This document shows, piece after piece, positions 47,048-55,979 of a DNA stretch of 64,000 bases. This DNA is from Algihabitans sp965233705. GTDB lineage: Bacteria; Pseudomonadota; Alphaproteobacteria; Kiloniellales; DSM-21159. Where the stretch lies: positions 558,001-622,000 of the forward strand of contig CBDDTF010000004.1 in NCBI GenBank assembly GCA_965233705.1, read 5' to 3'. Position numbers and translations under genes: made by a program. A model generated the notes under the pieces. It saw only the letters and a program-made list of their open reading frames with translations. It had not been told where the DNA came from and made no database searches. Position 1 is the stretch's first letter; each line of letters begins with the position of its first letter.

Positions 47048-48696
47048 CCACCGCCGGCCATCTTTTCGTGCGCGCCCTGGAGACCCACGGCGTGGACCGG
47101 GTCTTCTGCGTGCCGGGCGAGAGTTTTCTCGGTGCGCTGGACGCGCTGCGCGACAGCCGGCAGATCCAGGTGGTGACCACCCGGCACGAAAGCGGGGCCG
47201 GCTTCATGGCCGTGGCCGACGCGCGGCTGCGCGAGGGGCTGGGCGTGGCCATGGTCAGCCGCGGCCCCGGCGCCAGCAACGCGACCATCGCGGTGCACAC
47301 CGCCCAGCAGGACGCGCAGCCGCTGCTGCTGGTGGTCGGGCAGGTGGAGCGCGCCGACCTGCAGCGCGGCGCCTTCCAGGAGGTCGACTACCGGCAGATG
47401 TACGGCGGCATGGCCAAGGCCGTGATCGAGGTCGAGGCGCCCCACCGCCTCGGTGAGCTGATGGCCCAGGCCTGCCATGTCGCGCTCAGTGGGCTGCCGG
47501 GACCGGTGATCCTGGTGGTGCCCGAGGACGTCTTCGAAGCCGAGGTGCCGCCGGAGGCCGCCGCGCCCCGCTTCCCGGTCGGCCGGCCGGGACCGGCGCC
47601 GCGCGAGGTGGCTGCGGTGGCCGAGCGCCTGGCGGCGGCCGAGCGCCCGCTGGTGATCGCCGGCGTCGAGCTGGCGACCGAGGCGGGGCGCGCCAGCCTG
47701 CGGCGCCTCGCCGATGCCTGGGGCGTGCCGGTGGCCGTCAGCTCGCGGCAGTCCGACCTGCTCGACAACGCGCATCCCGGCTTCGCCGGTCACCTCTCCT
47801 ACGCGGCCAACCGCGAGATGGTGGCGCGGCTGGCGGAGAGCGACCTGGTGCTGGCGATCGGCACGCGCCTGGGCGACGTGACCACCCAGGGCTACAGCTT
47901 CCCGGCCGCGCCGGAGCCGGCGCAGCCGGTGATCCAGGTGCATCCCGAGGCGGGGGAGATCGGCCGCATCCGCCGCGTCGCCCAGGGGGTGGTGTCGGGC
48001 GGGCGCGACTTCTGCGACGCGCTCGCCGCCCAGGCGCCCGCGGTCGATCCCTGGCAGGCCTGGCGCGACCACCTGCACGGGCAGCAGGCGGCCTGGACCG
48101 AGTGGCAGCCGCTGCCCGCCAGCGACGGCGTACCCTTCGGCGCAGTGGTCGCCGCGCTGCACGCCCAGCTTCCCGCGGATGCCATCGTCACCTCCGACGC
48201 CGGCAACTTCGGCGGCTGGCTCAATCGCCACCTGCCGCTGACCGGGACGCGCCGGCTGCTCGGGCCGCTGTCCGGCGCCATGGGCTACGGGGTGCCGGCG
48301 GCGGTGGCCGCGGCGCTGCGCGCGCCGACGCGCAAGGTGGTCTGCTTCGTCGGCGACGGCGGGCTGCTGATGACCGGCACCGAGCTGGCGACCGCCGCCG
48401 CTTACGGCGCCGCGCCGCTGGTCGTGGTCTCGGACAACGGCGCCTACGGCACGATCCGCCTGCACCAGGAAAAGCGTTTTCCCGGCCGGCCGGTGGCGAC
48501 CGACCTGGCCAACCCCGACTTCGCGCTCTTCGCCCGCGCCTTCGGCCTGGAGGTCGTCCCGGTGGCCGAGCAGGACGCGGTTCCGGCCGCGGTCGAGCGG
48601 GCGCTGGCGGTGCGCGGGCCGGCGCTGCTGCATGTGCGCAGCAGCCTCGACCACATCTCTCCGGGGATTCGTCTCTCGGCGCTGGCCGGCGCGTAG
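47044..48696 (+). CDS. Thiamine pyrophosphate-dependent enzyme, acetolactate synthase large-subunit-like
   Basis: 550 residues with the three domains of the family. GESFLGALDALRD and TTRHESGAGFMADARL-type motif: the activating Glu is Glu49 in RHESG. The TPP/Mg2+ motif is GDGGLLMTGTELATAAAYG followed by SDNGAYGTI. No small regulatory subunit is adjacent and the gene sits with a TetR regulator and an importer, so a catabolic decarboxylase/ligase (for example of a 2-keto acid) is more likely than branched-chain amino acid synthesis. Confidence 0.88.
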   Translation: MTTAGHLFVRALETHGVDRVFCVPGESFLGALDALRDSRQIQVVTTRHESGAGFMAVADARLREGLGVAMVSRGPGASNATIAVHTAQQDAQPLLLVVGQVERADLQRGAFQEVDYRQMYGGMAKAVIEVEAPHRLGELMAQACHVALSGLPGPVILVVPEDVFEAEVPPEAAAPRFPVGRPGPAPREVAAVAERLAAAERPLVIAGVELATEAGRASLRRLADAWGVPVAVSSRQSDLLDNAHPGFAGHLSYAANREMVARLAESDLVLAIGTRLGDVTTQGYSFPAAPEPAQPVIQVHPEAGEIGRIRRVAQGVVSGGRDFCDALAAQAPAVDPWQAWRDHLHGQQAAWTEWQPLPASDGVPFGAVVAALHAQLPADAIVTSDAGNFGGWLNRHLPLTGTRRLLGPLSGAMGYGVPAAVAAALRAPTRKVVCFVGDGGLLMTGTELATAAAYGAAPLVVVSDNGAYGTIRLHQEKRFPGRPVATDLANPDFALFARAFGLEVVPVAEQDAVPAAVERALAVRGPALLHVRSSLDHISPGIRLSALAGA

Positions 48697-48733
48697 GCGG
48701 CGGCCGGGCCCGGGCCGGCGGCGCCGGTCCGGG

Positions 48734-49525
<792 letters not shown>

Positions 49526-49529
49526 GGCG

Positions 49530-50789
49530 TCAGCGCCCTTCCTTGAAGCCCTGCGCGCCCGCTTCGATCTCCTCCCAGACCAGGTCCTGGTAGGCCGCGT
49601 ACCAGTCGGTCAGCGGCTCCCACCGCTCGCCGGTCCAGCGAGACACCCGGCCGTAGCCGCCGCCCTGGTGGTCCTCCTCGGTGATGGTGATCGGCGGCAT
49701 CAGGCCCTGGGCGTCGAAGTCGCGGATCATCTCGAAGCCCTGCTTCAGCTTGGGCCCGGTCAGCGGCGCGCCGAACTCGGCCAGCGCCAGGCGGGCCGCC
49801 TCGACCGACACCGCCATGGTGGCGACGCCGATGTTGTAGTAGCTGGTGCCGACCGCGTCGGCATCGCCGGCGCTCAGGCCGGGCTCGACCACCTTCTCCA
49901 GGATGCCCTGCAGGATCGGGTTGTCGGTGCCGGTGGCCACCGCCTCGTAGCGCTTGACCCCGGTCATGGTCTCCTCGCCCACGGTGCGCGCGTCGGTCTC
50001 GGCCATCCAGACCACCGACAGCAGGTTCTCCGGCGAGATGCCGTTGCGGATCGCCTCGCGCACCGCCACGGGCTGGCCGCCGCCGGCGCCCCAGAGGATC
50101 GCGAAGTCAGGGCCGAAGCGCCGCACGTCCGACCAGGTGGAAGACTGCTCGTTGCCCGGGCTGGGGTAGGGGAAGGTGCGCAGCTCGAAGCCCTCGCGCT
50201 CGGCCAGAGCCTCGAGGGTGGGGATCGGCTCGCGCCCGAAGGGCGAGTCGATGAAGACGTGGGCGATGCGCTTGCCCTCCAGGCCGCCCTCGTGCTCGTC
50301 GATGTACTTGGCCAGGATCGTCGCCTGCGACCAGTAGGTGGCCATCATCGGGAAGATGTAGGGAAAGGTCGTCCCGTCGCTGGCGTCGCCGCGGCCGTGC
50401 ACCGGCGTGATCATGACGATCTCGTCCTCGAGCACGCGGGTGACGTTGGCGCGCGAGACCGGGGTGGAGAGGAAGTCGACCAGGATCGCGCCCTCTTCCT
50501 TGGCCCGGTTGTAGGCCTCGATCCCGCGCTGCGGCTCGTTGCCGGTGTCGCGCACGATGGCCTCGAAGGTCACGCCGTCGATGCCGCCGGTCTCGTTGAC
50601 GTAGGTCAGGTAGTCCTGCTGGCCCTGATTGTACTCCTCGGTGAGGAAGGTGTAGACGGCGGTGAAGTCCTGCAGCAGCGCGAACTTGACCGTGTCCTCC
50701 TGGGCCTGCGCCGTCGGCGCGGCGGCCAGGCCGGCCAGGGTGGTGGTGGCCACGGCCGCGGCGGCGAGGCCGGATGTCCATCTTGCCAT
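49530..50789 (-). CDS. Branched-chain amino acid-type ABC solute-binding protein (LivK-like)
   Basis: 419 residues from ATG 50789 (ggaggaa upstream). Sec signal SGLAAAAVATTTLAGLAAAPTAQA. The mature domain is Peripla_BP_6: VKFALLQDFTAVYTFLTEEYNQGQQDYLTYVNETGGIDG and GNEPQRGIEAYNRAKEEGAILVDFLSTPVSRANV. The substrate need not be an amino acid; the embedded acyl-CoA ligase suggests an aromatic or fatty acid. Confidence 0.93.
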   Translation of the reverse strand: MARWTSGLAAAAVATTTLAGLAAAPTAQAQEDTVKFALLQDFTAVYTFLTEEYNQGQQDYLTYVNETGGIDGVTFEAIVRDTGNEPQRGIEAYNRAKEEGAILVDFLSTPVSRANVTRVLEDEIVMITPVHGRGDASDGTTFPYIFPMMATYWSQATILAKYIDEHEGGLEGKRIAHVFIDSPFGREPIPTLEALAEREGFELRTFPYPSPGNEQSSTWSDVRRFGPDFAILWGAGGGQPVAVREAIRNGISPENLLSVVWMAETDARTVGEETMTGVKRYEAVATGTDNPILQGILEKVVEPGLSAGDADAVGTSYYNIGVATMAVSVEAARLALAEFGAPLTGPKLKQGFEMIRDFDAQGLMPPITITEEDHQGGGYGRVSRWTGERWEPLTDWYAAYQDLVWEEIEAGAQGFKEGR

Positions 50790-50830
50790 GAGGGTTCCTC
50801 CTTGTTCGGACGGGCCCGTTCGCCCGGGCC

Positions 50831-51904
50831 TCAGCTTCTGGAGTGGCGGAAGGGCCACACCAGCAGGTAGTTGCGCGCGTTGTCGTAGATTTTGGCGAGC
50901 CCGAGCGGCTCGAACAGCAGAAAGCCGATGATCAGCGCGCCGTAGATCATCAGCGGGATGTGCGCGAGCAGGTTGGTCGACACGCTCAGGACCCCGGCGG
51001 ACGACAGCTCCGCCACGGCGTTGGTCAGGAACAGCGGGATCAGCAGCACGAAGGCCGCGCCCAGGTAGGCCCCGACGACGCTGCCCAGCCCGCCGACCAG
51101 CACCATGGCGACGAGCTGGATCGAGACGTCGAAGCCGAACTGTTCCGGCGTCACCGCGCGGTAGTAGCAGAAGGCCAGCACGGCGCCGGTCACCCCGCCC
51201 AGGAAGGAGGAGGTGAAGAAGGCCGTCAGCTTGAAGCGGAAGGTGTCGACGCCGATCACGGCGGCGGCGTAGTCCTTCTCGCGCACCGCGACCAGGGCGC
51301 GCCCGAGGCTGGAGCGGCGGATGTTGAGCAGCAGCAGGGTGACCAGCAGCACCCAGCCGAGCGCCAGATAGAAGCGGGTCAGCGGCGCGTCGAGCGGCAG
51401 GAACAGGAAGCTGCTGCCGGTCGCCTGCAGCGTCGCCTGGGCGCCGCCGGAGATCGCCGGCACGTTGATGATGACCCAGTCGACCAGATACTGCATGGCG
51501 AGGGTGGCCATCACCAGGTAGAGCCCCTTGACGCGCAGCGCCGCGGCGCCGAACAGGCAGCCGATCACGGCGGCCATCAGGCCGGCGCCGATCAGCGCCA
51601 ACTCCAGCGGCACGCCGGCGCGGGTCAGGTGGATCGAGGTGTAGGCGCCGATCGCCATCACCGCGGCGAAGCCGAAGTGGAGCTGCCCGGCCATGCCCAT
51701 CAGCAGGGTCAGCGACAGCGCCGCGGCGGTCCAGATCAGCCAGGGCAGCACATAGCTGAAGAGGTAGAGGTTCGACAGGTAGGCCGGCGCGGCCAGCGCG
51801 AGCAGCAGCAGCAGCGCCACGATCCAGCGGTCGGCCGGCACCGGCCAGAGCCGGCGCGTGGTCTGGTAGCGCGTGTGGTAGACGCCGGCGAGGCGGTAGA
51901 ACAT
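50831..51904 (-). CDS. ABC transporter permease, LivM type
   Basis: 357 residues, about ten membrane segments. SLTLLMGMAGQLHFGFAAVMAIGAYTSIHL and GGLGSVVGAYLGAAFVLLIPLF are conserved LivM blocks; ALVAVREKDYAAAVIGVDTFRFKL is the cytoplasmic coupling loop. Starts 4 nt after the LivH stop. Confidence 0.94.
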   Translation of the reverse strand: MFYRLAGVYHTRYQTTRRLWPVPADRWIVALLLLLALAAPAYLSNLYLFSYVLPWLIWTAAALSLTLLMGMAGQLHFGFAAVMAIGAYTSIHLTRAGVPLELALIGAGLMAAVIGCLFGAAALRVKGLYLVMATLAMQYLVDWVIINVPAISGGAQATLQATGSSFLFLPLDAPLTRFYLALGWVLLVTLLLLNIRRSSLGRALVAVREKDYAAAVIGVDTFRFKLTAFFTSSFLGGVTGAVLAFCYYRAVTPEQFGFDVSIQLVAMVLVGGLGSVVGAYLGAAFVLLIPLFLTNAVAELSSAGVLSVSTNLLAHIPLMIYGALIIGFLLFEPLGLAKIYDNARNYLLVWPFRHSRS

Positions 51905-51908
51905 CGCG

Positions 51909-52790
51909 TCAGACCCTCTCGATGTCTTCGCGGCCGAAGATGCCGTGCGGGCGGACCAGGATGGTCAGCAGGATGGTCAGGGAGGTGACCACGTCGCGGG
52001 TGCCGCCGCCGACGAGGGGGTCGACGTAGCCGGGGATGACGCTGCCCAGGATGCCGACCAGCAGGCCGCCGACCAGCACCCCCCAGAGGGAGTCCAGGCC
52101 GCCCAGGATGACCACGGCGATGGCGGGGAACAGCAGGGTGGACAGGGTCCAGTCGACGCCCTGGACCGAGCCCCAGAGCACCCCGGCGGCGACCGCCGAG
52201 ATGCCGGCCAGGCCCCAAGAGACGCCGATCGCCCGCTCCACCGAGATGCCGACCGACCAGCTCGAGACGTGGTCGTCGGAGACGGCGCGCAGCTTGGTGC
52301 CCAGATGGGTGCGGAAGAACAGCAGCGCCGCGCCGATCAGCGCCAGCGCCACGGCGGCGCCGACCAGGTAGGCGCGGTTGATGAAGACGTCGCCGACGAT
52401 CAGCGGCGCCAGGCCGATGCCCAGGTCGATCGATTTCGGCGCGGCGCCCAGGAAGCCCGGCGCCACCCCGCGCAGGAAGATTTCCAGGCCCAGGGTCAGC
52501 ATGACAATCATGATGATCGGCTGGCCGACCATGTGGCGCAGCAGCAGGCGCTCGGCCAGCAGGCCGAAGGCGAACATGGCGAGCAGCGCCAGCGGCACGG
52601 CGATCCACAGCGACAAGCCGGCGGCCGAGGCGATCAGCCAGACGGCGTAGGCGCCCAGCATCACCATCGCGCCCTGGGCCAGGTTGGGCACGCCCGAGGA
52701 CTTGTAGATCAGCACGATGCCCAGCGCCGCCAGGCTGTACATCAGCCCGGTCAGGGCACCGTTGACGAGGAGTTCGAGGAAGTAGGCCAC
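51909..52790 (-). CDS. ABC transporter permease, LivH type
   Basis: 293 residues from GTG 52790. SLAALGIVLIYKSSGVPNLAQGAMVMLGAYAVW is the LivH opening, RAVSDDHVSSWSVGISVERAIGVSW the coupling loop. It starts 5 nt after the acyl-CoA ligase stop and the sense strand shows aaaggg just before the start. Confidence 0.94.
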   Translation of the reverse strand: MAYFLELLVNGALTGLMYSLAALGIVLIYKSSGVPNLAQGAMVMLGAYAVWLIASAAGLSLWIAVPLALLAMFAFGLLAERLLLRHMVGQPIIMIVMLTLGLEIFLRGVAPGFLGAAPKSIDLGIGLAPLIVGDVFINRAYLVGAAVALALIGAALLFFRTHLGTKLRAVSDDHVSSWSVGISVERAIGVSWGLAGISAVAAGVLWGSVQGVDWTLSTLLFPAIAVVILGGLDSLWGVLVGGLLVGILGSVIPGYVDPLVGGGTRDVVTSLTILLTILVRPHGIFGREDIERV

Positions 52791-52795
52791 CGCGC

Positions 52796-54814
52796 TTACC
52801 CTTTCCCGGCGCCGGCCTCGGCGCGGCTGGTCTCGTCGGTCTCGGCGATCCGCAGGCTGCGGGTCAGGCTGCCGGCTTCGCCGCTTTCGTAGGTTATCTG
52901 CGCCTCGAACTCGATCTCCCGGCGGCCGTCGTAGAGGGCGGCGATGATCGGGTGGTAGTGCCGGTCGATGACGTCGCGGCGCAGCTTGCGGGTCCGGGTC
53001 ACCTCGCCGTCGTCGGGGTCGAATTCCTTGTGCAGGTTGACGAAGCGGACGATGCGCAGGGCCTCGGGCAGCACCGCATTGACATGCGCGATCACCCCGG
53101 CGATCAGGCCGTAGATCTCCGGCTTCTGCGACAGGTCGGCGTAGGAGGTGTAGCTGACGCCGCGCTCCTCGGCCCAGTGGCCGGCCGCCTCGATGTCGAT
53201 GCACACGATCGCGGTCAGCTCGGGGCGGTCCTTGCCGAGCACGCAGACGTCCTTGACGTACTGGCTGAACTTCAGCCGGTTCTCGATGTAGGTGGGGATG
53301 AAGCGCGTGCCGTCGGCGGTGTGCACCACCTCCGAGACGCGGCCGAGCACGACGATCTCGCCGTCCTCCTCCATCAGCCCGGCGTCGCCGGTGTGCAGCC
53401 AGCCGTCGCGCAGGCTCTCGGCGCTCGCCTTGGGGTCCTCGAAGTAGCCGTCGAAGACGTTGTCGCCGCGCATCAGGATCTCGCCGCTCTCGTCGATCCG
53501 GATCTCCACGCCGGGAAAGGCGCGGCCGACGGTGTGCAGCTTGATGTCGCCGGCCTCCTGCGCGGCGGCCAGCGCGCAGTTCTCGGTCTGGCCGTAGAAC
53601 TGCCGCAGGTCCAGGCCGAGGGCCCGGAAGAAGAGGAAGACCTCCTCGCCGATCGCCTCGCCGGCGGTGTAGGGCCGCTCGACCCGCGACAGGCCGAGCT
53701 GATCCTTGATCGGCCCGTAGACCAGCAGCTCGCCCAGCGCGCGCCACAGCCGCTCGCCCAGGCTCGGCTGCTGACCCGACAGGCGCCGGCGCTCCAGCTC
53801 CACGGCGAAGGGCATGAAGTGGCGGTAGAGGCCGCGCTTCAGGCCGGGCGCCTCGTCCATGCCGACCTGGATGCGGGTCAGCATGTTCGACCAGGCCCGC
53901 GGCGAAGAGAAGTAGAGCGTCGGCGCGATCTCGCGCAGGTCGTGCAGCGCCGTCTCCTGGCGCTCGGGAATGTTGACCAGGAAGCGCAGCGCGATGCCGG
54001 CGCCGACCGAGAAGATGAAGTCGCCCACCCAGGCCATCGGCAGGTAGGCCATGTGGATCTCGCCCTCGCGGAAGTAGCCGGCCGCCGCGGCGTTGCGCAC
54101 CCCGGCCAGGATGTGGCCGTGCTTGAGCGGGATGCCCTTGGGCGCGCCGGTGGTGCCCGAGGAGTGCAGCAGCACCGCCACGTCCTCGGCGTGCGGGCGC
54201 GCCGACAGCTCCTCCGCCAGTCCCGGCTCCGCCTCCAGGCGCTGGCGGCCGCGCGCGACCACCGCCTCGAAGGCGACCACGCCCTCGGGCTCCTTGCCGG
54301 CCAGGCCGCGCGGGTCGTCGTAGAGGATCAGCTCCAGCTCGGGGTAGGTCTCGCGGATCTGCAGCAGCTTGTCGACCTGCTCCTGATCCTCGGCCAGGGC
54401 CACGCGGATGCGCTCGCGCCGGAGCTGGCCGGCGATCTCGTCGGGCGTGGTGTCGGGGTAGGCCGGCGAGGGGATGGCGCGCAGGGCGATGGCGCCGACC
54501 ATGCCGAAGTAGAGCGCCGGCCGGTTGTCGCCCAGCACCAGCAGGATGTCGCGCGCCCCGACGCCGAAGGACTCCAGGCCGGCGGCGAAGGCCAGCACCC
54601 GCTCGCGGTAGTCGGTCCAGGAGTACTCCTGCCAGATGCCGTGGTCGCGCTCGCGCAGGGCGGTGGCCTGGGGGTGGGCGCGCGCGTTCTCGGCCAAGAG
54701 GGCGAGCAGGTGGTCGTCGCGCGGCCAGTCGCGGTTGGCGGGCGCGCCCGGCGTCGCGTCGCGCGCCGCGTCTGCCCCGGCGGTCGGTTGCGTCTCCAGG
54801 GTTTCAGGCCGCAT
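52796..54814 (-). CDS. AMP-dependent long-chain acyl-CoA synthetase-like ligase
   Basis: 672 residues. HSSGTTGAPKGIPLKHG (P-loop), RQFYGQTENCALAA (substrate/adenylate motif), DGWLHTGDAGLMEEDGEIVVLGR (A8/hinge) and TRTRKLRRDVIDRHY (C-terminal region). It should activate a carboxylic acid to the CoA thioester. Embedded between livG and livH with an 11-nt overlap and a 5-nt gap, so activation is coupled to uptake (vectorial acylation), a known alphaproteobacterial arrangement. Confidence 0.93.
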   Translation of the reverse strand: MRPETLETQPTAGADAARDATPGAPANRDWPRDDHLLALLAENARAHPQATALRERDHGIWQEYSWTDYRERVLAFAAGLESFGVGARDILLVLGDNRPALYFGMVGAIALRAIPSPAYPDTTPDEIAGQLRRERIRVALAEDQEQVDKLLQIRETYPELELILYDDPRGLAGKEPEGVVAFEAVVARGRQRLEAEPGLAEELSARPHAEDVAVLLHSSGTTGAPKGIPLKHGHILAGVRNAAAAGYFREGEIHMAYLPMAWVGDFIFSVGAGIALRFLVNIPERQETALHDLREIAPTLYFSSPRAWSNMLTRIQVGMDEAPGLKRGLYRHFMPFAVELERRRLSGQQPSLGERLWRALGELLVYGPIKDQLGLSRVERPYTAGEAIGEEVFLFFRALGLDLRQFYGQTENCALAAAQEAGDIKLHTVGRAFPGVEIRIDESGEILMRGDNVFDGYFEDPKASAESLRDGWLHTGDAGLMEEDGEIVVLGRVSEVVHTADGTRFIPTYIENRLKFSQYVKDVCVLGKDRPELTAIVCIDIEAAGHWAEERGVSYTSYADLSQKPEIYGLIAGVIAHVNAVLPEALRIVRFVNLHKEFDPDDGEVTRTRKLRRDVIDRHYHPIIAALYDGRREIEFEAQITYESGEAGSLTRSLRIAETDETSRAEAGAGKG

Positions 54815-55607
54815 CGCGGGCCCGTCCGATGTAGGCGGCGACCACGTCGGGGTCGTTGATCGCCTGGCGCGGCGGCCCCTCGGCGATCATGGCGCCGTTG
54901 TTCAGCACCACCAGGCGGTCGCAGATGGCGGTGACCACGTCCATGTGATGCTCGATCAGCAGGATGGTCAGGCCCAGCGCGTCGCGGGCGTCCAGGATGA
55001 AGCGGACCATGTATTCCTTTTCTTCCTGGTTCATGCCGGCCATCGGCTCGTCGAGCACCAGGAAGCGCGGCTCGGCCGCCAGCGCGCGCGCCAGCTCGAC
55101 GCGCTTCTGCAGGCCCAGCGGGATCACGTCGACCGGCTCGTCGCGCACGCTCTCGAGCTGCAGCAGGTCGATGATCTCCTCGACCTTGACGCGGTTGGCG
55201 ACCTCCTCGCGCTGCGCCCACCACCAGTAGAACAGCGAGGCCAGCGCGCTGGGCCGCATGAAGATGTGCCGACCCATCAGGATGTTGTCGAGCACGCTCA
55301 TACCGCGGAACAGCGCGACGTTCTGGAAGGTTCGGGCGATCCCCTGGCGGGCCACGCGATGCGGCTTCATGCCGTCGATGCGCGCGCCGTGGAACTCGAT
55401 GCGGCCGTCCTGCGGCGGGTAGAAGCCGGTGACGGCGTTGACCAGGGTGGTCTTGCCGGACCCGTTGGGGCCGACCAGGCCGAAGATCTCGCCCTGGGCA
55501 ATCGACAGCGAAACCCCTTTGAGCGCCTGTAGCCCGCCGAACCAGCGGGTCACCTCCCGACAGACGAGTGCAGGCTCGCCCGACCCTTTAGGGTCCTGCG
55601 TCGTCAA
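54804..55607 (-). CDS. ABC transporter ATP-binding protein, LivG type
   Basis: 267 residues, first gene of the operon. GPNGSGKTTLVNAVTGFY (Walker A), LGLQKRVELARALAAEPRFLVLDEPMAGMNQEE (degenerate signature LGLQKR, Walker B), LIEHHMDVV (switch His). The LGLQKR signature and FYWWWAQREEVANRV insert mark the subgroup tied to acyl-CoA ligase operons. Confidence 0.94.
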   Translation of the reverse strand: MTTQDPKGSGEPALVCREVTRWFGGLQALKGVSLSIAQGEIFGLVGPNGSGKTTLVNAVTGFYPPQDGRIEFHGARIDGMKPHRVARQGIARTFQNVALFRGMSVLDNILMGRHIFMRPSALASLFYWWWAQREEVANRVKVEEIIDLLQLESVRDEPVDVIPLGLQKRVELARALAAEPRFLVLDEPMAGMNQEEKEYMVRFILDARDALGLTILLIEHHMDVVTAICDRLVVLNNGAMIAEGPPRQAINDPDVVAAYIGRARDAA

Positions 55608-55979
55608 GAACAGTCCTCCCCTAGGGCGTCTTTTCGTCTCGACGCCTCGTTATTCGGGATTGCGACGTTGCCTGTGCAATCTGGCGGCGACTATAGCCGA
55701 AGCTGTCGCAATAGCAAAATAGGAATCGCATGAGACGGCGCGCGCGCAGGGGCGGCGATTGAGGCCGGGTCGGCGGGGGAGGCTGCGATCTGCGCGCGGG
55801 GACGCGGCGGGGCTCTGTCGGGGCTTGCACTGGCGCGGGCGGCCGACGACTCTGCCGGCGGCTTCGCCGACGACTTCGTCGGCGCCGCGCCTGGTGGCGG
55901 CGGCGCGACGAGGGGCCGCGCAAGCTGTTCCCGACGGCCCGCCAGACCGGGGGCCGGCCGACTCACGAGTGCCTTTTCG
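55608..55979. other. Gene-free divergent control region
   Basis: 372 nt between the livG-type operon and the P-type ATPase. 55620-55735 is AT-richer and should contain the leftward promoter; ttgcgac at 55659 and gtcgcaa at 55706 form widely spaced inverted repeats that might be an operator. 55740-55979 is very GC-rich, with no promoter I can read and no open frame that looks real. Confidence 0.5.

Noticed and set aside
47044..48696. Acetolactate synthase IlvB of branched-chain amino acid synthesis
   Set aside because: No small subunit gene follows, and the gene is fused by overlap to a TetR regulator and importer cluster.
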